64,000 nt of DNA from Brienomyrus brachyistius (lineage: Eukaryota > Chordata > Actinopteri > Osteoglossiformes > Mormyridae): NCBI RefSeq assembly GCF_023856365.1, contig NC_064554.1, positions 5,819,001 to 5,883,000 on the forward strand, in the 5' to 3' direction. The notes below the pieces were generated by a model. The model did not search any database and was not told the origin of the DNA. It was given only the letters and a program-made list of their open reading frames with translations. Position numbers and translations under genes: made by a program. Shown one piece after another: positions 1 through 9,725 of this stretch. Each line of letters starts with the position of its first letter. The first letter of the stretch is position 1.

Positions 1-107
1 AATATAGAAGAGCTGAGTGTCCTTGTAGACGGGTCTGGCAGGGGCAGGTGGCCATCGACCCTTGTCTTGTTAGAAATGGGAGTCGAGACTTTTGTTGACT
101 GTTGCAG

Positions 108-1425
108 ATGAAGAGTTTGATGATGTTGATGACAAGGCGAGTTACAAGTCCATGCTGGCCAGGGATGAGCGCAGGTTCAAAGCTGCGGACATCAACAGGG
201 ACGGCATCGCCACCAAGGAGGAGTTCACAGCCTTCCTGCACCCTGAGGAGTACGATCACATGAAGAGCATCGTGGTGAAGGTCAGTCGGGCTGGAGACGG
301 GGGTGGGCTGCTGTAATTGTGTTGTCTCACTATGCATATAGAATGATTATCATTAGGCTGCTTAACTGCTCCACCCCTTGTGACGACAGGCCAGAACTGC
401 ACCATCACACTATGATCCGATGATCTATGCTGTCCCTTCTTTGTTCTCCAGGAAACAGTGGAGGATATCGACAAAGATGGAGACGGACTTATAAACCTGG
501 AGGAATACATAGGTGAGACATCAGCATCCCACCGCTCTCCACCCACAGGGGAAGAACAGGTGAAGCGCGAGCACTGAACCCCACCGTCCCCTTCAGGTGA
601 CATGTTCACCCCGGAGAACAGCGAGAGTGAGCCGGACTGGGTGAAGACCGAGAAGAACCACTTTGTGGAGTTCAGGGACATCAACAAGGTATTTGTTTGC
701 CCATTGTTGGAGATGACGGCTTCACACGAATGCCTGTTCGTGTCTAGAATCAGTCCCAAACACTAATTTCAGTCTCCTTCCACCGTGTTGACCCTTGTTC
801 ATCTTTTCTTCCCACTCAGGATGGGTTTCTTGATGCCGCTGAGGTGTCCAAATGGATCCTGCCAGGAGAGGTGGACCACGCAGATAACGAGGCTCAGCAT
901 CTCATCCACGAGACGGACGCAGACAAGGTGACCTCACTCGCCCGTCCCTCTGTAATTTAATGTAGACTAAAGCTCCCCTCCACCAATACTTCATTTCTGT
1001 CACATCAGTTACTGCTGCTACTCAGGAATCCACAGTCGGTCTCATAATTCATTATAACAATGTAATTATAAAGGAAAGCTGCACAAATAGTGCAGATCAG
1101 ACCAGATCAGGGGTGTAGCTCTCTCTCTCTGATCATGTGTCCTCAGTCTGTCTCTGTTAATATTCTTGGTTAATTGGCTAATTCATGTTCGTCACAGCCT
1201 GTGATTCTAATGAGCTGCCAATCATCTCTTCTGCCTTCTTTCTCTTGACTCCGATTGGCCGGTGGCTTGTGGGGGGCTTCTTTCGTTGCCGTCGCCATGG
1301 CTTCGCCGAGTGAACAGGATGACCGGATCACCAAGCAGGAGATTCTAGCCAATTGGAACATGTTTGTGGGCAGCCAGGCGACCAATTACGGAGAAGACCT
1401 CACTAAGAAGCACGATGAGCTTTGA
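108..1425 (+). CDS. rcn3: Reticulocalbin (rcn3-type), 3' part of gene, canonical last exon
   Basis: Multi-EF-hand calcium-binding protein of the CREC family that resides in the ER lumen. The 5' exons lie outside the window. Coding exons seen are 108-280, 452-512, 597-688, 820-927 and 1318-1425, all with AG/GT borders and consistent phases; the first base of the first codon comes from an upstream exon. Family landmarks in order are an [10 protein letters not shown] segment, the [13 protein letters not shown] segment, a [18 protein letters not shown]-hand, a [17 protein letters not shown]-hand, HETDADK, and the ending [17 protein letters not shown] followed by KKHDEL, an ER-retrieval signal. 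RCN1 and RCN3 are similar; rcn3 is preferred because hrc, trpm4, scaf1 and prr12 follow, as around human 19q13.33. A second possible last exon lies at 2258-2365. An AATAAA at 2001-2006 could serve the 1425 stop. The loop of the last EF-hand here has Asp where Gly is usual ([12 protein letters not shown]). Confidence 0.9.
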
Positions 1426-2000
1426 TGATGTCACACCTGGGGGCGGGGTTAGGGACACCATGGGTTTTGGTATATGGGGAGCTTCATTGTGTATTGGGGG
1501 GGAGGGTCAATCACTGATGTATAGGCAGAGTTAGTCTATGGGGAGGGTGTTATCACATCACAGATAAAGGGGGTCAGCCAAAAAGGCGTGATACAGACAG
1601 CAATTTGTGTATTTTTGCATACCCCAAAATGCATGCCAGTTTGCTGTCACTCTGTACTCCGCCGCAATGACATTACTGTCCTGTTCAACACAGTTATATA
1701 GCACTATATCGTTTGCATCATAAACAGTTGTCGGTCTGCTGACATTCACGGAGCCGGAAGCTGGCTGGGATGGAGCATTTCTGCCGCTCGCAGAACATGT
1801 CCGGCAGAGCGGTATAATAAATGCAGTTTACAGGTGCCAGTCTGGCATTTGGGGTCAGGGTAGGTTCAGACTGCACTGACACCAACCACAGAGAGCAGAT
1901 AGCAGCACAGCGCACAGTCACGGTGTTGCTGGGACAGCAAACGCAGAGACAGGCCTGACACAATGTGAAGACAGTTACTGCTTCCCACTTTCAAATATCA

Positions 2001-2006
2001 AATAAA
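2001..2006 (+). promoter_or_regulatory. Polyadenylation signal for the canonical rcn3 last exon
   Basis: AATAAA lies about 575 bases after the stop at 1425 and before the alternative exon at 2258. This is the expected position for alternative polyadenylation coupled to alternative last exons. Confidence 0.4.
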
Positions 2007-2257
2007 GCCATTTTTCATACGCGTTCCTATATGGTTTTTTGTAACTTCCTTATACAATTGCGTTTAGTTGAACACAAATCTAGTAAGTAGGGATATAAAG
2101 TGCAGATGGGAAGGTAGAACTGATCTTTCCAAGGTCCTGGACTGGAAATGTCCCCTGTGCTGACTGTGAGAAAGTGCAGGTTGCAGTCTCTGAACTGTGA
2201 GGCTTAGTCTGTGTCTGTGGCTGTGGCTGGTTAGCTCTATTTTCCGCCTCTGTTCAG

Positions 2258-2365
2258 GATGGCCGCCTGTCTTTGGATGAGATTTTGGAGAAAGCACAGT
2301 TCCTCTCTGTCAGCACCCTGACTGACTATGGGACTCTTCTGTCAGATGTCCACGATGAGCTCTGA
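2258..2365 (+). CDS. rcn3: Alternative terminal exon of the reticulocalbin gene (second HDEL exon)
   Basis: The exon has a good acceptor (pyrimidine tract then TTCAG) and enters in phase 0, the same phase as the donor at 927. It reads DGRLSLDEILEKAQFLSV and continues to a DYG motif and VHDEL, then TGA. It is 108 bases long, exactly the length of the canonical last exon at 1318-1425. Spliced to HETDADK it completes a textbook EF-hand loop with Gly at position 6, and it restores an ER-retrieval HDEL. Its own polyadenylation signal AATAAA lies at 2426-2431, 61 bases after the stop. This supports a duplicated, mutually exclusive last exon. Expression cannot be shown from DNA alone. Confidence 0.75.
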   Translation, partial: DGRLSLDEILEKAQFLSVSTLTDYGTLLSDVHDEL

Positions 2366-2425
2366 CTGGCCTCACACTTCATTGGGGATGGAGAATGTGG
2401 ACATATTGTCTGATTTTATCTGGCT

Positions 2426-2431
2426 AATAAA
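2426..2431 (+). promoter_or_regulatory. Polyadenylation signal for the alternative rcn3 last exon
   Basis: AATAAA lies 61 bases after the TGA of the alternative exon. Confidence 0.5.
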
Positions 2432-4025
2432 CCATTACTGATTTTCTCTTGGGTATTTGTTTCCATTTCTGTGCATCACACATGGTAATGACACACATGG
2501 GTATGTTGGTCTCATTGAAGGACAAGAGAGTCACATCTACAGCTTTATTAACCCAAATATTTGACTCTTGCTGCATGCGTAACTGACACCATGAGCGATT
2601 GAACACAGCAGAACCTCTCACAGTTCATTCCGACTGCCATGTTCCCTTGTTTAAGGATGGAATCAGAACATTCCACACTCAAGTACTGGGACATTTGAAT
2701 TAACTGGGGCGGAGGAGGTCACATGATGTGAGCCACTCAGGCTCACTGTGGGCCATTGGAGTCGTGGTGACCTCGTGTGAGTGTGTGGGTCGTCTTGCCA
2801 GAGAGGGGGCTGTGCTGACCTGAAGCTGGCAGTAACGGCATGTAACACAACAGAGAGCCTCAGGACTCAGGTCAAGGCCACCAATCACAAGGACACGTGG
2901 CATAAAGGCCTTCATAGGGAATAAACGATCTGGCTGTTACTATGTGCATTGGAGCAACCATTTAGAAGCTCACGTTAAAATTTCATTGATCTAACGCTCT
3001 ATTATTACAACAATAATTCCAATCCGCTATGAAGTGGTATGTGAAAACAAATAAAAGAAAAAGACGTGGTAATCTAAGTGATACGGGAACCAGTAAACAT
3101 TCTTATCAAACTCTGGCTCGGACTGACGACTCTCCGCTCACTTTTTGTGTTACTGGAGTGCCATCTGGTGGTGTGAATCTATAATTGTCAGGACAAATGA
3201 TTTACGTTTCCAAGTTAGGGAGTTTACTGTCATGTTCCTTATGATCCATCACGATAAAAATATCTGAAATAAAATGTCCAGTAATCCCACTGAGCGATTT
3301 TTCAGTCATCGACTTCGGTGATAGTAGGAGAGATCTGAAAGGTTTGTATAAAATTAGATTGCGTGGTACTCTAGGCACAGTTGTTCATATGGGAGTAGTC
3401 ATGTGCCTTAATGCTCAGACTTGACCTTTGTACGGGACTTTAAACAGCGGCGATTCTCATCTGATGATCCCACAGCGAGGGTCCGTTGCACTTTGGTCAA
3501 CTGATCATCACCCGCCTTGTAATGGTCTCACTCATAGGTCCCCAGTTCTCCTGCAGCCTAGATTATTTATAATGGGTGATTGTATGCTTCCCTCCTATTG
3601 GTTGTAAATACATTTCACTGTGTATTTAAGAAGCATCTATATTTTGTCGATTGACAATGACTGGAAAGTGTGTTACTGATTATATATTATTTGCAAGCGG
3701 GTATGCAATTTGTTAAACGTCGAAATTGAAAACAGGACAGAGAAATTAAAGAAAATAAACTGCTTACTTTTAAGACTTAATCGTTTTATTTTCTAGAATC
3801 TCCTTTTCAAACCTGAAGAGTTTTTTAAGACTTAGTTTCTGTTTTCAGCGTGTGTTTAAAACTTAACACTTCACAATAAAGTTATTTATTTTAAATAAAC
3901 CTTGTAAAGATTGTATCTTTATATTTTTTCAAAACCACAAAACAAAAAATAAATTATTATACACTAAAAGTAATAAAATCGGTTGGCTGCAGTTTCCTCT
4001 TCGGCCACATGGTGGCAGCAGGGGC
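2432..4025. other. Intergenic space between convergent rcn3 and hrc
   Basis: No convincing exon was seen on either strand. The sequence becomes AT-rich from about 3650 to 3970, with several AATAAA-like hexamers on both strands (for example TTTATT at 3785-3790, a minus-strand AATAAA). This fits the 3' flank of two genes transcribed towards each other. Confidence 0.5.
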
Positions 4026-4031
4026 TTTATT
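4026..4031 (-). promoter_or_regulatory. Polyadenylation hexamer overlapping the hrc-like stop codon
   Basis: Minus-strand AATAAA shares bases with the TAA stop (CAATAAAG). Further minus-strand AATAAA copies lie downstream (for example 3785-3790), so the true site may be one of those. Confidence 0.25.
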
Positions 4032-4935
4032 GTCCGCCCTCCAGTGCACGGGCTATTGTTCTGAAGAGGTAAAGAGACACGGAAAGATTAACAGGGACCC
4101 TAGAACATTAGGTCGGCTTCCAACTTAAATGCTCTAAAAGAACTTACTGGTAGACTGTTCCTGTCAGTTCATCCACGTAGCCACCTGAAATCGCCACAGA
4201 AGCATACATTCACACTTAGTTAGTATACAGTTAGGCATCGACATACACATTATACTCAAATATGAACAAACGTGTTTCACTCACCTGGTTTGCAAACAGT
4301 CTCACAAAGGGCAGGACAGATATTGCAGAATTTACACATCTAGGGCGAAAAATGCACAAAATTAAAAGCCGAACACACAAACATCAATGTCAGTCACAAC
4401 CACACAGCCAGCTGGATATAAAACTGCAATGTTTAGCCAATCAAGTGAGGGGTCAGGTAGCCGCGGCTTGTGTGTACCAGCGTTCGCTATGCTGTGCTGC
4501 GTACTAGTATTGGGGCGGGACTCACATCGCAGTGCTCGCAGTGTGCAGACTTGTCTCCCTCCTTACATGGACACTTATCGCAAGAATCACAGTGCTGGAA
4601 CAGAGCGAGAGAGAGGGGTAGTGTGAAAAAAGCATGGGAAAAAGATGGAGGAAATGGACAGTCGAAACAATATATGGAAGGGTCAGGCAGAATGGAAGAG
4701 AGGAAAAATGAGAGATGGGGAAACATGGAGGGAGAAAGAGGGAAGAGAAGAGACCAGGAAAGTGGGGGGAGAGGGGGGGCACCAAGAGAGAGAGAGCACC
4801 AAGGGAGAAGCAGACAAGGATGGAGAGGTTAATGCTCTATGATTACCCCAAATAGATACAGACCATTTTTATAAATAATTGCAGCTCTTACCTCACAGAA
4901 TGAGCAGAAACTACACAGGGATCCTTTTTCATATG

Positions 4936-4987
<52 letters not shown>

Positions 4988-5036
4988 TGAAAAAAAAATG
5001 TAAATGAAATAGTTTTATATATATATATATATATAC

Positions 5037-5078
<42 letters not shown>

Positions 5079-8000
5079 GATACCCTATGCTACAAAAGGC
5101 CTACAGGGTTCCTCATGACTTTGCTCAAGATAAGAAGCTGAAAGTGGGTGATCCATAGTATCATTCCGCATATATAGATAGACATTTGCAGGTGTCATGA
5201 TATTGTCAACACATGATCAACACACAGGGGCAAATGTACAGATGTTTAATTTCCTGTCTTTTCATGTCCCATTTTAATGCAAATGATAATATTGAGTGAT
5301 GCCATACAAAACGTTTGACAGATTTGCTGCAGTAGATATGACTTTTCTTTATTAAGTCATCCACATTCACAAACACATGGACACTCGGTCGCACTAATAC
5401 TCATGCACGAGTACAGTGAACACAGATTTTGTCTGCTTGTCTATTGAAGACACCCACAATGTCATTTTCATTTCATCCTGCTGCTTCTGAAATAGCTCCA
5501 GCTGTGCAGTTTCTAATCTTGTGTTTTCTTGTATGCTAAGGATCACGGACAGGAGGTCGTAGTTGCATTAAGAGCTATTGGTGATCGTGGACTGCAGGAA
5601 GTAACTGCATTAAGAGTCACCCTCACTGGTGATCATGGACGGAAGGAAGCAAGCGCATGTGGAGTCACTGGTGATCTTAGACAGGAGGAATTAACTGCAT
5701 GCAGAGTCATTGGTAATCATGGATGACATGACAGGAAGTAACTGCATGCAGAGTCACTGGTGATCTTAGAGAGGAGGAAGTAAGTGCATGCAGAGTCACT
5801 GGTGGTCTTAGAGAGGAGGACGTAAGTGCATGCAGAGTCACTGGTGATCTTAGAGAGGAGGACGTAAGTGCATGCAGAGTCACTGGTGATCTTAGAGAGG
5901 AGGAAGTAAGTGCATGCAGAGTCACTGGTGGTCTTAGAGAGGAGGACGTAAGTGCATGCAGAGTCACTGGTGATCTTAGAGAGGAGGACATAAGTGCATG
6001 CAGAGTCACTGGTGATCTTAGAGAGGAGGAAGTAAATGCATGCAGAGTCACTGGTGATCATGGACAAGAGGAAGTAACTGCATTAAGATTCACTGTTACT
6101 TGTAATTTTGTATGAGAATATGCGGGGCAGCATGGTGGTGCAGTGGTTACCACTTCCACTTTACATCTCTGGGACCAGCGTTTGAATCTCTGCCGGGATT
6201 CCATATCTGTGGAGTTTTCATGCTCTCCCTGTGTCATTATAGGGTTTCCTCTGGGTACTCCAGTTTCCCCTCACGGTCCAAAAACATGGTAAGGTTAACT
6301 GGAGTTGTCAAATTGCCCATAGGTGTGTATGTGCGTGTGAGTGAATGGCGTGTGAATGTGCCCTGCGATGGGTTGGTGCCCCATCCTGGGCTGTTTCAGA
6401 GGATGGGTGCATGGATGGATGGATGGATGGAGGAAAATAACTGCGTGTTTGGTCACTAGTGCTCTTGGATGGGAGGAAGTAACTGCATGCAGAATCACTG
6501 GTGATTATGAGGGAGTAACTGCATTAAGAGTCACTGTCACTGATGACCATGGATGGGAGGAAGCAATTGCATGTGGAGTCACTGGTGATCATGGAAAAGA
6601 AGACAACTGCATGCAGAATCACTGGTGATGATTGATGAGAGGACATGACGGCATACAGAGTCACTGATGGTCATGGATGGGAGGAAGTAGCTGCATTAAC
6701 ATTCACTGTCACTGGGGATCTTGTATGAGAGGAAGTAACTGCATGGAGAGTCTCTGGTGATCAATGATGGGAGGATGTGACTATGCAGAGTCACTGATGA
6801 TCATGAATGGGAGGAAGTAGCTGCATTAAGATTCACTGTCACTGGGGATCTTATATGAGAGGAAGTAACTGCATTTTGAGTCAGGGGCAACCAAGGACAG
6901 GACAAAGTCACTGCATGTCAAGTTACTGATGATTGTCCTAAGGAGAAAATAACTGCATGGAGAGTCACTGGTAATCACAGATGGGAGGAAGTAACTGCAT
7001 GCATAGTCACTGGTGATCATGCATAGGAGGAAGTCATTGCATGCAGAGTCACTGGTGATCATGGACTGGAGGAAGTAATTGCATGCAGAGTCACTATGAT
7101 CATGAATGGGAGGAAGTAACTGCATATTGAGTCACGAGTGATTATGGACAGGAGGAGGTCATTGCATATTGAGTTACTGATGATTATGCAAAGGAGGACG
7201 TAACTGCATGTAGAGTCACTATGATCATGAATGGGAGGAAATAACTGCATGTGGAGTCACTATGATCATGAATGGGAGGACGTAACTGCATGTTGAATCA
7301 CGAGTGATTATGGACAGGAGGAGGTCATTGTATATTGAGTTACTGATGATTATGCAAAAGAGGAAGTAACTGCATGTAGAGTCACTCTGATCATGAATGG
7401 GAGGAAATAACTGCATGTAGAGTCACTGGTGATCATTTAGTTTATTACAGTATTGAAACTGCATCTGCATTTTTGTGCTGATCATCACTTTGAAAGGACA
7501 CGTTGACAGAAAATACTGGAACATGTGGATCAGCACCAACAGTAACATCACTCCATGAAGTACAGCTCTGAGAATCATCATGTAACATTGTATTTGAAGC
7601 ATTAAGACATGTCATTTGGACTTCAGACCTCTCTCATTTTGATCCATCTCTATCTAGTACAAAGACATGACTATATCTCTTATTATCACATTGCCCTGCG
7701 TTCTTTAAAGCTTAGCAGGAGATGTTTTTGTGTCTAAGTTAGATAGGGAAAATTGGGGAGAGAAAGGTACATTCTCAACTAACCCTTAGTGTACAAGGAC
7801 AGAGACAAAGGAGGTATAAACTGAGGTAAAACAGCCCATTTAGTTCTGCTCCAGTAGTATCAGGTAATCATCCAGTCAATTGGTCAATGAAAAATTCAGT
7901 CTCTCATTAAAACATCATAAAGGATAAGACAATATTTGCAGAACAGTCGTACAATTTTCAACAGGCCTTATATGTAATGTAGCTTTGGTGTATAATAAAT

Positions 8001-9398
8001 TGGACTAATTGAGCTGAATCTGTAAGCAAATGTTTCCAGCTTCCATTTCACAATTGTCTGATCAAATGATAATTTGACAAAATGAAAAGCTGATAAGTGT
8101 GTCGTATTACAAAAACATTTAGTCAGACATGCTGTTTACATGGAGAGACACAGCCAAAAGATGTACAGGGATTCAATGTATTCCAATATCTGAGGTGTAT
8201 CTGAGCACAGGGTGAATCAAAAGCCCCCACAAACAGAGAGAGAGAGAGAGAGAGAGTGAGAGTATAGAGAAAGAGAGAGAGGAAATCTTTGAGGTTAAAT
8301 GGTAACTTTCCTCAGCTCCCTTTTGGTGTAAATCTCACCTCTCTCATCCCTATCATATCTCACTGTCTCTCTGTCTTTCAAAAGTGACAAATGATGAACA
8401 GGACAGAAAAACAAACTCGTTTGAAGAACATAATGGTCTGAACTCGTTGAATCACTGATCTGATACATATTGCACTGGGTTTGTGATGACTGGCTCTCTT
8501 TTGCTAGCCACTGCAGTCCCAACCTCATATCTATGTAGGACTTCAACAGTTCAGTTCCAGATGTGCAGTTCAAATTCCAGAGAGCTCACTTTTCTATTTA
8601 GTAGGGAAAAGATACAGAGAAAATGAGAGACAGTGAGAATGAGGAAGGGGTGACAGGAGATTAAATACACCACTGTGTCTTTTGGTAAAATTGAGAAACT
8701 GCTAGTTCCTTTCCCAACAGTTAGTGAGAGAGTTGAATGGTGTGAGGCCATGGATCCAGTGAAGAGGTAGAAAGACAGAAAGAAGAGTGGTAAAGGTGAC
8801 AGAGAAGAATAAAGAAAACTAATTACCTTCATCATCATCATCGTCGTCGTCATCATCTTCATCATCATCGTCATCATCTTTGTCATCATCATCGTCATCA
8901 TCGTCGTCATCATCGTCGTCATCGTCGTCGTCGTCATCATCGTCATCGTCGTCGTCATCGTCATCGTCATCATCATCGTCGTCGTCGTCGTCATCGTCAT
9001 CATCGTCGTCATCGTCTTTGTCGTCGTCATCGTCGTCATCATCGTCATCGTCGTCATCATCGTCATCATCATCGTCGTCATCATCATCGTCGTCGTCATC
9101 ATCGTCGTCGTCATCATCATCGTCGTCGTCATCATCATCATCGTCATCATCGTCGTCGTCATCATCATCGTCGTCGTCATCATCATCGTCGTCGTCATCG
9201 TCATCATCATCGTCGTCATCATCGTCATCATCATCGTCGTCATCATCGTCATCGTCATCATCGTCGTCATCATCGTCATCGTCATCATCATCGTCATCGT
9301 CGTCATCGTCGTCGTCGTCATCGTCATCGTCATCATCGTCGTCATCGTCGTCGTCATCGTCATCGTCGTCATCGTCACCTGCATGTTCTACATTCTTG

Positions 9399-9430
<32 letters not shown>

Positions 9431-9547
9431 TCTGTGGTCTTCACTATAACCAAATTCCTGAGCTTTAGCACCAGGAGCCAAAGGGGTTTGGAAGGAACAG
9501 AGTAGAGCCAGCAGGAGCGCCAACAAGCACGTTTTGAAGGCAGCCAT
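4027..9547 (-). CDS. hrc: Histidine-rich calcium-binding protein-like, poly-aspartate luminal protein
   Basis: Six coding exons on the minus strand: 9547-8827, 4986-4892, 4594-4526, 4339-4285, 4184-4148 and 4060-4027. They sum to 1011 bases, giving 336 codons plus stop. The N-terminus MAAFKTCLLALLLALLCSF is a signal peptide, followed by QEFGYSEDHR and then about 190 almost uninterrupted Asp. Exon 2 adds more Asp and then turns cysteine-rich (GSLCSFCSFCE). Exons 3 and 4 continue with CxxC pairs (HCDSCDKCPCKEGDK, HCEHCD, MCKFCNICPALCETVC), and the end is short (GGYVDELTGTVYQ, then TIARALEGGQ). A signal peptide, a long acidic repeat and a Cys-rich C-terminus is the plan of mammalian HRC, a sarcoplasmic-reticulum calcium buffer next to TRPM4 in humans. 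Here the acidic part is Asp, with no His-rich repeats. The product probably binds calcium with high capacity in the SR/ER lumen. The symbol rests on architecture and synteny, not on sequence identity in the low-complexity part. Confidence 0.8.
4940..4986. repeat. (ATC/GAT)n trinucleotide repeat in hrc exon 2
   Basis: A pure run of ATC on the plus strand encodes 14 to 15 Asp, all GAT, on the minus strand. Unlike the main tract in exon 1 it has no codon mixing, as expected for a recently length-unstable microsatellite. Confidence 0.9.
5018..5075. repeat. (TA)n(TG)n microsatellite in hrc intron 1
   Basis: About 26 bases of alternating AT are followed by about 15 TG units, just upstream (in gene orientation) of the exon 2 acceptor. 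Confidence 0.9.
5530..7440. repeat. 42-bp minisatellite in hrc intron 1, split by a SINE-like insertion
   Basis: Units of about 42 bases contain GCATGCAGAGTCACTGGTGA and a GGAGGAAGTAA-type segment. Those at about 5725-6065 are nearly identical; those from 6440 to 7440 are more diverged, some with length variants. The array is interrupted at about 6115-6430 by a dispersed repeat. Because the unit is a multiple of three, open frames run through it on the minus strand; they are repeat translations (LHALTSSSLRSPVT repeats) and not genes. Confidence 0.85.
6115..6430 (+). mobile_element. SINE-like fish dispersed repeat inside the minisatellite
   Basis: It begins GGGGCAGCATGGTGGTGCAG, has a GTTTGAATCTCTGCC box-B-like segment, then the segments around CAAAAACATGGTAAGG and GAATTGCCCATAGGTG-type sequence, and ends in (GGAT)n. 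A second copy is at 39541-39895 in the opposite orientation and a degraded copy is near 26910-27150. This is a very common high-copy fish repeat. Confidence 0.75.
8233..8282. repeat. (GA)n simple repeat in hrc intron 1
   Basis: AGAGAG repeats with a few interruptions. The rest of the intron from about 7440 to 8826 shows nothing recognisable. Confidence 0.8.
8827..9430. repeat. Coding GAY (Asp) tract of hrc exon 1
   Basis: Roughly 600 bases of GAY codons on the minus strand. The signal-peptide-proximal stretch is pure GAT, but most of the tract is an irregular mixture of GAC and GAT, interrupted only by two Lys, one Glu and a short KNVEHAG spacer. Read on the plus strand the same DNA gives a long poly-Ser frame, which is a shadow. 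Confidence 0.9.
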
Positions 9548-9717
9548 GTTGGACCACGGTGTGAGGCTTTCTTGGGGGTGGATCTCCTCCAAAAGCTGAA
9601 ATACACACAGTGCCAAAGTCCAGCAGTGTCACAAGCTCTTCTCACTCAAGTTCTCTCAGTCCAACAGAGACAGTGAAATCACAGCGATGTTCCTCAGTGG
9701 AAGACACCTAGTTTAGG

Positions 9718-9725
9718 CTTTTATA
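9718..9725 (-). promoter_or_regulatory. TATA box of the hrc-like gene
   Basis: The minus strand reads TATAAAAG about 170 bases upstream of the MAAFK start, which would put transcription start near 9690. The leader would contain an ATG in another frame near 9645 and an in-frame ATG at 9616 that would add 23 residues before the signal peptide. The start at 9547 is preferred because a signal peptide begins exactly there. Confidence 0.55.

Noticed and set aside
4262..4832. Plus-strand frames opposite hrc exons 3 and 4
   Set aside because: They overlap well-bounded minus-strand Cys-rich exons and otherwise cover a purine-rich intron.
5707..6067. Two overlapping minus-strand frames of about 115 codons
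   Set aside because: Both are read-throughs of the 42-base minisatellite in the hrc intron.
8880..9449. Plus-strand 189-codon poly-serine open frame
   Set aside because: It is the reverse complement of the Asp-coding tract. The minus strand has the signal peptide, splice sites and Cys-rich downstream exons.
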